From: Nocardioides soli
GTDB lineage: Bacteria; Actinomycetota; Actinomycetes; Propionibacteriales; Nocardioidaceae
Reading direction: 5' to 3'
Length of the DNA: 64,000 nucleotides
Assembly: GCF_014191495.1 (NCBI RefSeq)
Contig: NZ_JACHWR010000001.1
Location: forward strand, 1,984,001-2,048,000
Under the pieces are notes generated by a model, which ran no database searches, was not told the DNA's origin, and saw only the letters and a list, made by a program, of their open reading frames with translations. Positions 8,579 to 17,630 of the stretch are shown in pieces; the first letter of the stretch is position 1, and every line of letters begins with the position of its first letter. Made by a program: the position numbers and the translations under genes.

Positions 8579-9622
8579 ATGACGGAGATCGCACGCCCGG
8601 CGACGTCGGGCCGGCGGGTCGTCATGATCGTCGGATCGGGTCGCAGCGGCACCAGTGTGATGGCCTGCACGCTCCAACAGCTAGGCATGCGGGTACCGCA
8701 GCCCGAGGTGCCGGCCGACGAGACGAACCCCAAGGGGTTCGGCGAGTCCCAGTGGCTGGTGGACTTCCACGACCGGCTGCTCCAGCGGGCCAACGTCACG
8801 GTCTCCGACGCCCGTCCGCGGGCCTGGTTCTCCACGAGCAAGCAGAGCACGCACGAGCGCTTCCGGCGCCAGGCGAGCATGTGGCTCGAGCGCCAGTTCG
8901 AGGAGGCCGACGAGGTCGTCCTCAAGGACCCGCGGCTGGTGTGGTTCCTGGGCCTGTGGGAGAGCGCTGCGCTGCACCTCGGCGTCACTCCGGTCTTCAT
9001 CAGCATGCTGCGGCCGCCGGCCGAGGTGATCGGCAGCAAGCACCACCACTACTCCTCGCGGGTCAGCCTCGAGAGCCGGGCCGCCTCCTGGGTCAACCTG
9101 GTGCTGCACACCGAGCGCGCGACGCGCGGCAAGGCCCGGGCATTCGTGCGCTACCACGACCTGCTCTCCGACTGGACCGTCCCCGTGCACCGGCTCGGTG
9201 AGGACTTCGCCCTCGACGCCGTGCTCTCGGCCTCCGCGAAGGACCTGCGCGGGGTCTACGACCTGATCGACCCGTCGCTCTACCGGGTGCGCTCGGCGGA
9301 CCTGGAGGTGCCGATCCGGGGCCGCCTCAAGGTGCTGATGGACGGCACCCAGGAGCTTGCCGAGCGGCTCGCCGACGGCAAGGACGACGCCGAGGCGCAC
9401 GCCGCGTCCGACGAGCTGCGGGCCGACTACCTCGACCTCTACGAGCAGGCGGAGGCGATCGCCGACTCCACCACGCAAGCGGTGGGCCGCAAGCTGCGCA
9501 AGCGACACGCCCGGACCATCGAGCAGGCCGTCGCCGAGGCGCTCGAGGCGAGGTCCGAGTCCGCTGCGACCGCGGAGCCGCTGACCCGACGCCAGCGCAA
9601 CCTCCTGCGACGAGGGAACTGA
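8579..9622 (+). CDS. Sulfotransferase family protein
   Basis: 347 residues. ATG at 8579 has GAGGGAGAG just upstream. A glycine-rich loop GSGRSGTS at 19-26 follows a beta strand (RRVVMIV), matching the PAPS 5'-phosphosulfate-binding loop of sulfotransferases. A later segment, KDPRLVWFL, resembles the region containing the 3'-phosphate-binding residues. The C-terminal 100 residues are helical and charged. Five nt separate it from the next glycosyltransferase, so they form an operon. It would transfer sulfate from PAPS to a sugar or lipid. Some family members are not true sulfotransferases, so activity needs proof. Confidence 0.72.
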   Translation: MTEIARPATSGRRVVMIVGSGRSGTSVMACTLQQLGMRVPQPEVPADETNPKGFGESQWLVDFHDRLLQRANVTVSDARPRAWFSTSKQSTHERFRRQASMWLERQFEEADEVVLKDPRLVWFLGLWESAALHLGVTPVFISMLRPPAEVIGSKHHHYSSRVSLESRAASWVNLVLHTERATRGKARAFVRYHDLLSDWTVPVHRLGEDFALDAVLSASAKDLRGVYDLIDPSLYRVRSADLEVPIRGRLKVLMDGTQELAERLADGKDDAEAHAASDELRADYLDLYEQAEAIADSTTQAVGRKLRKRHARTIEQAVAEALEARSESAATAEPLTRRQRNLLRRGN

Positions 9623-9627
9623 CCACT

Positions 9628-10623
9628 ATGACCGCACTCACGACCGGCATCGGCATCCCGGGGACCGCCGACGACTCCGACGTCTCCGACGACCGGGTCA
9701 CCCGCAACCGCGAGGGTGAGCCCGCCTACGACATCCACTGGCCCTGGCACCGCCCCCAGCGTCCCGGCCTGACCGCGGTGCTCCGGGTGCGCAACGAGGC
9801 CCACAACCTGCCCTGGGTGCTGCCGCCGCTGCTGGAGGCCGTGCCCTACGTCGTCATCGTCGACAACCAGTCCTCCGACGGCACTCTGGAGACCGCACAG
9901 CGGATCGTCGCCGATCTCGGGGCGTCGGACCGCGTGACGCTCACGTCGTACCCCTTCGTGGTCAGCCGCTGCGGCCCCGAGCACCTGGCCACCCCAGCCG
10001 ACTCGGTGCACAGCCTCACCCACTTCTACAACTGGTCGTTCTCGCACGTGACCACGGCGTACGCCATGAAGTGGGACGGCGACATGGTGCTCACCCCCGA
10101 GGGCGTCGCGGCGGTGCGCGACCTGTCCTGGCAGCTCGAGGGCGAGGAGGTGATGGTGCTCTTCCCCCGCCTGCCCCTCTACATCGAGTCCGAGTCGGTC
10201 GGCTACCTCGACGCCAGCTCGCGCAACATGGAGCCGTGGATCCACCCGGTCGGACCGGCGTACACCTTCGTCAAGGGCTTCGACTGGGAGGTCTGGCAGC
10301 ACCCCGACGACATGGAGCGCCTGGTGATGCCCCTCGGCACGTTCGTCGAGCTGAAGTGGCTCGACCACGACGAGTTCGCGCACTGGACGGACCCGAGCGC
10401 CTTCACCGACAACCGGTCGCCGCGCAAGGTGCGGGAGTACCACGTCCACTCCACGCTCCGCGACGGTCGCGCCGACGAACTCGACCACGTCTTCCGGATC
10501 GAGGCGCCGCCCGGCGTGCACATCGTCGACCACGCCGCCCGAATCTGGCTGCCGCGGCACGCGCGCGGGCTGCCCCAGCCGGCCCGACGCGGCAACGCCG
10601 ACGGCGAGGGCGAGGAGTCGTAG
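9628..10623 (+). CDS. Glycosyltransferase family 2
   Basis: 331 residues. LTAVLRVRNEAHNL followed by VVIVDNQSSDGT is the start of a GT-A family 2 domain, and DGD at 150-152 is the metal-binding motif. No membrane helix. It starts 5 nt after the sulfotransferase-like gene; the two are presumably co-transcribed, so sulfation and sugar transfer may act on one product. Substrate unknown. Confidence 0.8.
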   Translation: MTALTTGIGIPGTADDSDVSDDRVTRNREGEPAYDIHWPWHRPQRPGLTAVLRVRNEAHNLPWVLPPLLEAVPYVVIVDNQSSDGTLETAQRIVADLGASDRVTLTSYPFVVSRCGPEHLATPADSVHSLTHFYNWSFSHVTTAYAMKWDGDMVLTPEGVAAVRDLSWQLEGEEVMVLFPRLPLYIESESVGYLDASSRNMEPWIHPVGPAYTFVKGFDWEVWQHPDDMERLVMPLGTFVELKWLDHDEFAHWTDPSAFTDNRSPRKVREYHVHSTLRDGRADELDHVFRIEAPPGVHIVDHAARIWLPRHARGLPQPARRGNADGEGEES

Positions 10624-10663
10624 CCGATCGGCAGGACCGGAGCCGCAGGGCGGCGCGGATCGC

Positions 10664-11293
10664 TCACTCCAACCGGTGCCGCCAAGCGGGCGACGTCACG
10701 TGGATCGCCACGCCCGCCATGCCGGCGACGAAGAGCAGGATCGTCGCCTTGGCGAACCAGTCGGGCAGCAGCGTCGAGACCAGGACCGTCGCGACGTGCA
10801 GGATCAGCGCGAACGGGATCCAGCGGGCCACCGTGCGGGCGCGGAGCAGGGCGATTCCGAGCAGCAGTTCGCCGGCGAGGAAGCCGACGATCCAGGCGTA
10901 CAGGAAGACCAGCAGACCCGTGTTGTGGGCCACCTCGTCGAGGCCGCCGTCGACGATGGTGTCGGTCTCGACGAGGGCCCGGAAGAAGACCATCAGCATC
11001 GCGAAGCCGGCGGTGCCGATGAAGCCGAGCTCCAGCACCACCGCGCTGACCAGACCGAGCATCCGGCCGCGGTGCTCGAAGAGCGTGACGATCGCGGGGA
11101 GCCCGAGCGTCAGGCAGACCGAGGCGACGAAGTAGATCGCCGCGGCCGCCATCCAGACCCCGCCCCGCTGCTGCACCACGCGCAGCGTCTCCGCCGTGCC
11201 GTCGCTCGACGGCAGCAGGATGGAGCCGAGCGCCAGGGCCAGGGCGCCGGTGAGCAGGAGCGCCGCCGAGACCGGCAGCCAATCCGTCCGCAC
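10664..11293 (-). CDS. Multi-pass membrane protein, unknown function
   Basis: About 209 residues with six hydrophobic segments (near 7-28, 48-70, 80-102, 118-142, 150-172 and 176-195). No conserved catalytic motif is recognised; the layout resembles DUF4386-type membrane proteins, but I am not sure. GTG at 11293 was chosen because TACGGT lies 6 nt before it; GTG at 11299 is an alternative two codons longer. Convergent with the glycosyltransferase ending at 10623. Confidence 0.6.
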   Translation of the reverse strand: MRTDWLPVSAALLLTGALALALGSILLPSSDGTAETLRVVQQRGGVWMAAAAIYFVASVCLTLGLPAIVTLFEHRGRMLGLVSAVVLELGFIGTAGFAMLMVFFRALVETDTIVDGGLDEVAHNTGLLVFLYAWIVGFLAGELLLGIALLRARTVARWIPFALILHVATVLVSTLLPDWFAKATILLFVAGMAGVAIHVTSPAWRHRLE

Positions 11294-11299
11294 TGCCAC

Positions 11300-11305
11300 A
11301 CCGTA
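11300..11305 (-). promoter_or_regulatory. -10-like hexamer TACGGT for membrane protein
   Basis: TACGGT on the minus strand, 6 nt before GTG at 11293. Leaderless geometry. Confidence 0.4.
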
Positions 11306-11354
11306 GAGGCACGACGGATCGCCCAGCCACGAATCGCCGAGCAGAGCCGCTCAG

Positions 11355-12269
11355 CTACACCACGTGGGTGAAGGAGTCGGTGAGGGAGTCGCCGAGGCGG
11401 TGCACCTTCCCGACCGCCGAGTCGGTCGGGATCAGCTGCACCTCGTCGCACCCGAGGTCCTCGATCCGGCGCAACAGGTCGCGCAGCTCCTCGGGGGAGC
11501 CCGCGAACCCGGCCGAGGCGGCGAGCGCGTCGACGTGCCGCTCGGGGATCCAGTTCATGTAGTGGCGCAGGTGCCGGCGGAGTTGCTCGCGCGCCTCCTC
11601 CGGTGGGCCGAGCGCGAACCAGAACGACGTGGTCAACCGCGGCGCGGGCCGCCCGGCCTCCGCCCAGGCGGATCGGGTGAGGTCGAAGACCCGCGACATC
11701 TCCGCCAGGTCGACGTCGAGCGACATCCCGGCGAGGCCGTCGGCCCAGGCCGCGGCGCTGCGGATCGTGCGCGGGCCGAGGGTGCCGACCAGCAGCTCCG
11801 GCCCGCCGGCCTGCACCGGCAGCGGACCGATCGGACGGGTCGCCTCGACGACCTGCTCACCGGCCCACACCCGCTTCATCACCGCCACCCGTGCGGCCAT
11901 CTCGGCCATGGTCTTCGTGGTCGGCGAGGCGCCGGCCGCGCGGTAGTCCTCCTCGCGCCCGCCGACGCCGAGGCCCACCGTGAGCCGTCCGTCGCAGAGC
12001 TGGTCGCCGGTGGCGAGCGCCTTGGCGAGGGAGACCGGGTCGTGCAGCTGCGGCACGACGACCGTGGCGGTCAGGCGCACCCGCGCCGTCCAGGCGGCCA
12101 CCGCGCCGAGCAGGGTCAGCGAGTGCGGGTTGTCGAAGGCCATCCGCTCGCCCCAGCACAGCGACGACCATGGCCCGTCGTCGATCGCCCGCGACCACGA
12201 CTCGAGGGTCGTCGCGCCCGAGGCCCAGACGTCGGGCTCCATCACCGGCAGCGTCATTCCCACCTGCAT
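11355..12269 (-). CDS. LLM class (luciferase-like) flavin-dependent oxidoreductase
   Basis: 304 residues. The start ATG at 12269 has GGAGG 9 nt upstream; the GTG at 12278 abuts that GGAGG and is less likely. Sequence features of the luciferase-like TIM barrel are visible: LTVGLGVGGREEDY and GTLGPRTIRSAAAWADG, as in F420- or FMN-dependent monooxygenases and reductases of Actinobacteria. The substrate is unknown. It begins 5 nt after the stop of the M23 peptidase gene, so it is likely co-transcribed, although no functional link is evident. Confidence 0.82.
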   Translation of the reverse strand: MQVGMTLPVMEPDVWASGATTLESWSRAIDDGPWSSLCWGERMAFDNPHSLTLLGAVAAWTARVRLTATVVVPQLHDPVSLAKALATGDQLCDGRLTVGLGVGGREEDYRAAGASPTTKTMAEMAARVAVMKRVWAGEQVVEATRPIGPLPVQAGGPELLVGTLGPRTIRSAAAWADGLAGMSLDVDLAEMSRVFDLTRSAWAEAGRPAPRLTTSFWFALGPPEEAREQLRRHLRHYMNWIPERHVDALAASAGFAGSPEELRDLLRRIEDLGCDEVQLIPTDSAVGKVHRLGDSLTDSFTHVV

Positions 12270-12274
12270 GCCGG

Positions 12275-13144
12275 TCACCCTCCCACGACCGCCTCGAAGA
12301 TCCGTCCGTTCTCGGGAACATCGTCGAGCGCGGTCGAGCGTCGCGCTCCGGTCGCGCGGGCGGGGTCGGTCTCGTCGAGCTCGGTCACGCCGCACCACCG
12401 CCACGGCAGGCCGGCGGCGCCGGTGACGTACGGCGCGTCCATCAGCTGGAAGTGCAGGTGCGGCTCGGTGGTGTTCCCGGTGTTGCCCACCTCGGCGAGC
12501 TGCTGCCCGCCTGCTACCCGGTCTCCGACCCGTACGACGGCGGAGCCGCGGCGCAGGTGGGCGTACGCCGACCACACGCCGTCGCCGTGATCGACCACGA
12601 CGTGGTTGCCGAGGATCCTCGACGCGCCACCGAGCTCGCGGAAGAAGGCCTCGACCACCATCATCCAGACCAGCGTCGGCCAGGTGTCACGACCGCGGTG
12701 GTCGCGCAGCCGGTCCCGCACCGTCACGACCGTGCCGGCGGCGACGGCGTACACCGGCTCACCGTAGGACGAGTACGCCGTGGCCGGCCGCGTGCGCAGC
12801 CCCCACCCGAGCCTCGGCTTCACGGCGGTGCGACTCGGGTGCAGCAGGTCGACGGCGTACGCCTGTCCGTAGGAGCGCACCCCGTGGCTGGGCACTCGGC
12901 TGCCCGGTCCGTTGACGGCGACCCAGCGTCCGTGCACCGGCGACCCGGTCTCGACCGGACCCCGACCGGCCCGCGGCGGACCGACGAAGGCCAGCGCGAG
13001 GATGGCCACCAGCACGACGAAGGTGGCGGTCCACGGTGTGTCCAGGACCGTCGAGGTGAGCACCACGCCGGCCACGAACAGCGCCAGCCAGAGTCGGCGC
13101 ATCCGCGCGACGCGGCGCCGGACGGAGTCGAGCGGGGTGTTCAT
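12275..13144 (-). CDS. M23 family metallopeptidase, membrane-anchored
   Basis: 289 residues from ATG at 13144 (GAGGAGC upstream). Two adjacent hydrophobic segments at about 16-60 anchor the protein, so the catalytic domain probably faces outside. The lysostaphin/M23 fold is shown by GNHVVVDHGDGVWSAYAHL and the zinc motif PHLHF near residue 230; the first zinc ligands are probably in SHGVRSYGQAYAVDL. M23 enzymes cut peptidoglycan cross-bridges; some members are inactive scaffolds. Followed closely by the LLM oxidoreductase gene. Confidence 0.82.
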   Translation of the reverse strand: MNTPLDSVRRRVARMRRLWLALFVAGVVLTSTVLDTPWTATFVVLVAILALAFVGPPRAGRGPVETGSPVHGRWVAVNGPGSRVPSHGVRSYGQAYAVDLLHPSRTAVKPRLGWGLRTRPATAYSSYGEPVYAVAAGTVVTVRDRLRDHRGRDTWPTLVWMMVVEAFFRELGGASRILGNHVVVDHGDGVWSAYAHLRRGSAVVRVGDRVAGGQQLAEVGNTGNTTEPHLHFQLMDAPYVTGAAGLPWRWCGVTELDETDPARATGARRSTALDDVPENGRIFEAVVGG

Positions 13145-13220
13145 CGGTGTGCTCCTCGGGCGATCGACATCAGGAACTCCTCGGGGCGGCGGGCGACGAG
13201 GTCGCCCTCGCGCAGGTTCG

Positions 13221-14618
13221 TCACGGGGCGTCGGGGCGACCCTGGACCGGAACCGTCGTGCGCGCGCCGGCGAGGTCGGCCGGGAGCGGGAGCACGGACC
13301 AGACCGTGCCTCCCCGCGGGCGGACCAGCAGGCTGACCTGCGAGAGATCGGCGGCCGGCCCGGCCGGGCACGAGATCTGGAAGCCGCAATCCGGGGGCGC
13401 GCCCGGGTGGACCCGAGCGACGTCCGGGCGCGAGGTGCGGAGCACGGCGTCGGGCGGCCATTCGTGGCCGGCGGCGTCGCGGAACGCGAACTCCAGCTCC
13501 GAGTCGGTGTTGACGAAGTAGGCCCAGCCGGCCACGTTAGCGGCACCGCCCTCGGCCCGGCTCACCTCGTCGACGTGCCACTCGAGATGGTGGTCCCACC
13601 CTGGATATCGGCGGTCGAGCTCGGGCACGGACAGGCCACGGAAGGCGCCGCGCAGCCGCTCCATGACGCCCCGATCGGCGACCGCCGCCTCGAGCACGGA
13701 CTCGGCGCGACGACGTACGTGCAGCTCGGCGTCCTGCACCAGCTCGTCGACACCCGCCGCCGCTCGGAAGCGAGCCAGCGCCTCGAAGTAGTCGGTCAGC
13801 CCCGGTGTCGGTAGGTCCAGGCCCAGGGTGGGACCACGGTACGCGACGTACCCGCGACGATTCGTCCGGTACAGCGAGTCGGTCGGTGACCGGCGGATCA
13901 CCTTCGTCAGGGAGCCGACGTACTCGGTCTCGGACCGGTGGATCGCGTGGAGCACGAAGGCCTCCGGCAGCCGGTCGGAGTCGACCCGGTGGTCCGCCGG
14001 CACGAAGCTGCCCCACTGCTGCGCCCGCTCGTCGACCAGGGGGAACGGGTCGCGGACGAGCAACCGGGTGCCCGAGGTCGTCCGGGCCGTGTGCGGCCGG
14101 AACTGGACGGCCCGGTCGTCGAGGCGGACGACGGACTTCACGTGCGGATCCGGCCGGACCCGCGTCGGGTCCGCGAGCGGGTGGCTGAACGCCGCACGGG
14201 CGTGGTCGGGGACATCGAGGTACCACGGGAACGACACGACGTTGACCTCGGAGTCGCCGGGCAGGAAGTCGTGGATGCCGGACGCGAAGTCGCGCGGCAG
14301 CCAGTACTCGTCGAGGTCGAGGAACGCGATGTGCGTGTAACCCTCGCGGGCCGCCTTCCTCGCCTGCCTGGTGTAGGCGCGGTACTGGAAGTACTTGCCG
14401 CGGTGGACCGAGTCCTTCAGGAGGTCGTCCGCGTCGCGGAGCTCGACCCGGTCATCGACCGCGCGGAGGCCCCGCAGGATCTGCAGCGACGGATCGTGGG
14501 ACCCGTTCACCCAGATCTCGACTCCGTCGAAGCCGAAGCGGAGGTGGTGGAACACCCAGTCCACGAGGTAGGGACCCTCGTTCATGGCGATCGCGCACAG
14601 CTTCACGCGCCCCGACAT
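13221..14618 (-). CDS. Glycosyltransferase family 2 (PF13704-like) with C-terminal beta domain
   Basis: 465 residues from ATG at 14618. The N-terminus (LCAIAMNEGPYLVDWVFHH) and the segment HIAFLDLDEYWLP, with an acidic motif, match the Glyco_tranf_2_4 / GT92-like group. Residues from about 330 onward include a probable beta-sandwich (GWAYFVNTDSELEFAF...) also found on other bacterial glycosyltransferases. It has its own putative leaderless promoter. Next to sulfotransferase and APS kinase genes on the same strand, suggesting a shared sulfated glycan product. Confidence 0.75.
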   Translation of the reverse strand: MSGRVKLCAIAMNEGPYLVDWVFHHLRFGFDGVEIWVNGSHDPSLQILRGLRAVDDRVELRDADDLLKDSVHRGKYFQYRAYTRQARKAAREGYTHIAFLDLDEYWLPRDFASGIHDFLPGDSEVNVVSFPWYLDVPDHARAAFSHPLADPTRVRPDPHVKSVVRLDDRAVQFRPHTARTTSGTRLLVRDPFPLVDERAQQWGSFVPADHRVDSDRLPEAFVLHAIHRSETEYVGSLTKVIRRSPTDSLYRTNRRGYVAYRGPTLGLDLPTPGLTDYFEALARFRAAAGVDELVQDAELHVRRRAESVLEAAVADRGVMERLRGAFRGLSVPELDRRYPGWDHHLEWHVDEVSRAEGGAANVAGWAYFVNTDSELEFAFRDAAGHEWPPDAVLRTSRPDVARVHPGAPPDCGFQISCPAGPAADLSQVSLLVRPRGGTVWSVLPLPADLAGARTTVPVQGRPDAP

Positions 14619-14624
14619 CGCGTC

Positions 14625-14630
14625 AGGGTA
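14625..14630 (-). promoter_or_regulatory. -10-like hexamer TACCCT for glycosyltransferase
   Basis: TACCCT on the minus strand, 6 nt before ATG at 14618. It separates this gene from the upstream sulfotransferase operon. Confidence 0.4.
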
Positions 14631-14694
14631 CCCCTCACGGCGGGGACGGCCGCAACCCCCGCGCGCCCCGGCGTCGAGAGCAGGAGCACCGGCG

Positions 14695-15801
14695 TCAGCC
14701 GCGCCGGAACCACCGCCGCCGCGTCGGCTCGGTGGCGTGGTCGCGCTCGAGCGCGCGGATCCGGCGGCGCAGTCGCGAGACCCGCTTGCGGGACCACTCG
14801 AGCTGGCGGGCGACCTGGGCGAGCTCGGCGCGCGCGGCGATCTCGCGGGCGCCGGCCTCCGCCGCCTGCACGCGCAGTCGCCGCACCGTCGCCCGCAGCT
14901 CACCGACCTCACCGATCTCGCCGGCCCCGGGTCCGTCACCCGGCTCGCCCAGCGGGCGGCCGCTCAGGTCGACCCGGTCCTTGTACTGGTCGCGGCAGGC
15001 CAGCCGGTAGTCCGCCAGGGTGTCGCCGAAGTCGACCTCGGCCAACCGCTCGCGGAAGCGGCCGATCGCCCACTCGTAGAGCTGGAGGTCCCAGGTGCAC
15101 ACCTCGTGGACGACGTCGATCTCCTCCTGCGTCCACTCCTGCAGCAGCGGCCGGTGCGCGTTGCGCATGTCGGTGTGCCAGGCCGGCACGGACGGCAGCC
15201 CGCAGATGGCGGCGAAGGCCAGCACGCTCTCCTCGAAGTGCTCCGCGATCCCGAACCACGCCACGTCGCGCTCGATGTTCGCGATCGCGCGCTCGAGCTG
15301 CTCGGCCTGCGGCACCGCCGAGGGGTGCGGGGCATCCGGACCGTAGCCGATCGCGAACTGGCTCATCTGCGAGTGGTCGACACCCCGGGTGCCGCGCACC
15401 CAGTCGACGAAGCTCGGGAACGGCGCTCCGGGCTCGGCGCGCTCGGCCTTGTCACGCAGCCACTGATAGCAGGAGCGTGCCCGCGGCAACGGGTTGCGGA
15501 AGCCCGTCAGGAGCACCTGACGCTCCGGGTGCACGGGGTAGTCGCCGTACAGGTAGTGGCCGGCGAAGAAGCCCCGACCCGGCGCGTCGAGCCGCTCGCG
15601 GATCAGCCGCAGCCCGGCGCCGCGATAGGTGCACACGAACTCGTCGGCTCGCCCCGCCGCGGCGTACCCGCCGTACAGGGCCTCGGTCATCGCCATCGAG
15701 CCGCTCTTGTTGACCCCGTGGTAGACGACCTGGTCGGCCCGGAGGTGCTCGAGCCCCCGGACCGTCACCGGGAACAGCTCCGGCCCGCCGGCCTCAGGCA
15801 C
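14695..15801 (-). CDS. Sulfotransferase-like protein with C-terminal coiled coil
   Basis: 368 residues. The GTG at 15801 lies inside the preceding gene (8-nt overlap), which indicates tight translational coupling to the APS kinase fusion. Near the N-terminus, QVVYHGVNKSGSMAM resembles a phosphosulfate-binding loop, and LLTGFRNPLPRARSCYQWL resembles the RxPxxRxxS region that binds the PAPS 3'-phosphate. The last 80 or so residues are Arg/Glu/Ala-rich with heptad character, probably a coiled coil. Best read as a PAPS-dependent sulfotransferase fed by its upstream partner; the acceptor is unknown. Confidence 0.65.
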   Translation of the reverse strand: MPEAGGPELFPVTVRGLEHLRADQVVYHGVNKSGSMAMTEALYGGYAAAGRADEFVCTYRGAGLRLIRERLDAPGRGFFAGHYLYGDYPVHPERQVLLTGFRNPLPRARSCYQWLRDKAERAEPGAPFPSFVDWVRGTRGVDHSQMSQFAIGYGPDAPHPSAVPQAEQLERAIANIERDVAWFGIAEHFEESVLAFAAICGLPSVPAWHTDMRNAHRPLLQEWTQEEIDVVHEVCTWDLQLYEWAIGRFRERLAEVDFGDTLADYRLACRDQYKDRVDLSGRPLGEPGDGPGAGEIGEVGELRATVRRLRVQAAEAGAREIAARAELAQVARQLEWSRKRVSRLRRRIRALERDHATEPTRRRWFRRG

Positions 15802-16951
15802 GACGGGCCACCAGGCGTACGACGATCGGGTCCTGGTCGCCCCGGGGCGCAAGCCCGGCGGCTTCGACGATCGACTCGACCTCGAGCCCGGCGGCAACGA
15901 CCCGGCGCTCGAGCTCGGCCGGCACGGCGTACCGCCGGTAGTGCCCGTCGATCCGCTCGGTGCGGCTGAGCACCTCGCCGCGACGGGCCCCGCGATCGTT
16001 GATCGAGAGGCACTCGACGTAGACGCGACCGCCCGGCCGCAGCACCCGCGGCGCCGCCGCCCAGAGCTGCTGCTCCTCGTGCTCGGTCATCGCGTGCAGC
16101 ACGAAGCGGGCGTGGACGGCGTCGAAGGCATCGGCCCAGGCGTCGGCGTGCTCGTCGATGCGCCCGGTCACCCAGGTACAGCCGGCGCCGGAGCGATCGT
16201 GCCGGGCTCGCTCGATCGCGGCGGGCGAGGCGTCCAGGCCGACCACGCGGTGGCCGAGCCCGGCCAGGTAGGCACTGTCGCGGCCGTCGCCCGAGCCGAC
16301 GTCGAGCACGTCTGCGCCGGCGGGCAGCGCGTCTGCCACGACCCGCCCGAAGGGCGACGGCTCGGCGATCGCCGGCTCGGTCGAGTAGCGCTCCGCCCAG
16401 TACGCCGCACGGCCGTGGTCGGGGTCGACGACCGGGGTCGCGAGCACGGCCTCGACGATGCGCGCCGCCGCGTCCCGCGGGGTGACCGCGCCGTGGTTGG
16501 CGATGCGCAGGTCGGGATCGGTCGGCTCGTCGTAGGACGACTCCAGGTCGGGCTTCCCGCGGTAGACCCCCTTGGTCTCCGCGTCGCGGGCGAGCCGCAC
16601 CTCGCGCGGCACGTCCAGGTAGGCGATGAACACACCGGGCACGTTCGCGCGCACCCACTGCCGGACCTCGTCGAACATGGCGACGGCGGAGATCACCACG
16701 ACGGAGCCCTGGCTGGCGAGATGGCTGCAGAGCCGGAAGTAGACCCGGGCGAGCTCGCGACGGTCGGCGTCCTCGTATCCCCAGCGTCCGGCGAGGATGC
16801 CCCGCAGGTCGTCGCCGTCGAGGCACACGACCGACCGGACGCGCTCGCGCAGCGCGGCCTCGACGTGGCGCGCGACCGTCGTCTTGCCGGCACCGGAGTA
16901 GCCGGTGATCCAGACGACGCCCGGCCTCTCGACCGTCCCGGCGTGGCCCAC
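15794..16951 (-). CDS. APS kinase-SAM methyltransferase fusion
   Basis: 385 residues. GTG at 16951 follows GGAG with 5-nt spacing. Residues 1-175 form an adenylylsulfate kinase: Walker A GYSGAGKTT (17-25), DGDDLR (45-50), and KGVYRGKPDLESSYD in the lid region. From about 205 there is a class I methyltransferase with the SAM-binding motif DVGSGDG (217-223) and later LRPGGRVYVE. The first domain would phosphorylate APS to PAPS; the second would methylate a small molecule or glycan. I do not recall this fusion as a standard architecture. Start overlaps and spacing tie it to the sulfotransferase-like gene (8-nt overlap) and to the pyrimidine reductase gene 48 nt upstream. Confidence 0.8.
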   Translation of the reverse strand: MGHAGTVERPGVVWITGYSGAGKTTVARHVEAALRERVRSVVCLDGDDLRGILAGRWGYEDADRRELARVYFRLCSHLASQGSVVVISAVAMFDEVRQWVRANVPGVFIAYLDVPREVRLARDAETKGVYRGKPDLESSYDEPTDPDLRIANHGAVTPRDAAARIVEAVLATPVVDPDHGRAAYWAERYSTEPAIAEPSPFGRVVADALPAGADVLDVGSGDGRDSAYLAGLGHRVVGLDASPAAIERARHDRSGAGCTWVTGRIDEHADAWADAFDAVHARFVLHAMTEHEEQQLWAAAPRVLRPGGRVYVECLSINDRGARRGEVLSRTERIDGHYRRYAVPAELERRVVAAGLEVESIVEAAGLAPRGDQDPIVVRLVARRA

Positions 16952-16999
16952 CCGATCTCCCCTCTCCGGACAACCGTCGGAGGGTACCAACGCTGCGGC

Positions 17000-17602
17000 T
17001 CAGACCAGCCAGCGCGCCAGCAGGGTGCCGTCCTGCTCGAGCAGGGTGTGCAGCCGCAGCGGTACGTCGACGGGCGGGCCGGCCACGATCCGCGGATGCT
17101 CCCCGCCGATGACGCGCGGCACGATCGTCGTGCACAGCTCGTCGACCACGCCCGCGGCGAGCAGGTCGCGCAGCAGCGACGGCCCGCCCTCGCAGAGGAT
17201 GTTCGACCAGCCGCGGTCGGCCAGCCCGCGCTTGAAGGCGGCGGCGTCACCGAGCGGCTCGACGAGCACGGAGCCGGGCGGCGCGCCACGGAGCCCCTCC
17301 GGCACCTCGCCGCTCCGGCTGATCACGACGATCGGCCGGTCGGCGGGCCCGTAGCCCTCGACGCGGGCGGTCCCGGCGCCGACCACGATCACGTCGGCGA
17401 GCGCACGGAGCCGGTCGAAGACCTGCTGGTCGACGGCGTTGTTGATCGAGCCGCTCCGGCCGGAGTCTCCGGTCGCGGCGCCGTCGAGCGTGGTGATCAT
17501 GTTGACCCGCAGCCAGGGACCGTCGGTGCGGTCGGCCGGCACGGCGTACAGCTCGTCGAGGTCGTCGGTGTCGGGCCCGATCAGCACCCTCACCACGACC
17601 AC
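17000..17602 (-). CDS. Pyrimidine reductase family protein (RibD C-terminal-like)
   Basis: Up to 200 residues. VNMITTLDGAATG near residue 34, ADVIVVGAGTARVEGYG, and LCEGGPSLLRDLL are hallmark segments of the RibD C-terminal / dihydrofolate-reductase-like fold that binds NADPH and reduces riboflavin intermediates. It lacks the deaminase domain. The exact start is uncertain because the first codons lie in a 14-bp triplicate; GTG codons at 17602, 17596 and 17593 are all possible, the last two better spaced from a GTGAG. Follows the extradiol-like gene in the gpgS operon. Confidence 0.78.
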   Translation of the reverse strand: MVVVRVLIGPDTDDLDELYAVPADRTDGPWLRVNMITTLDGAATGDSGRSGSINNAVDQQVFDRLRALADVIVVGAGTARVEGYGPADRPIVVISRSGEVPEGLRGAPPGSVLVEPLGDAAAFKRGLADRGWSNILCEGGPSLLRDLLAAGVVDELCTTIVPRVIGGEHPRIVAGPPVDVPLRLHTLLEQDGTLLARWLV

Positions 17603-17630
17603 CTCACCACGACCACCTCACCACGACCAC
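17589..17630. repeat. 14-bp tandem triplicate at a gene junction
   Basis: Three exact copies of CTCACCACGACCAC. On the minus strand each copy contains both TGGTCGTGGTGA, which can end the upstream gene with WSW-stop, and GTG codons that can start the reductase. As 14 is not a multiple of 3, loss or gain of a copy would shift the junction but could recreate a stop and a start. Confidence 0.75.
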
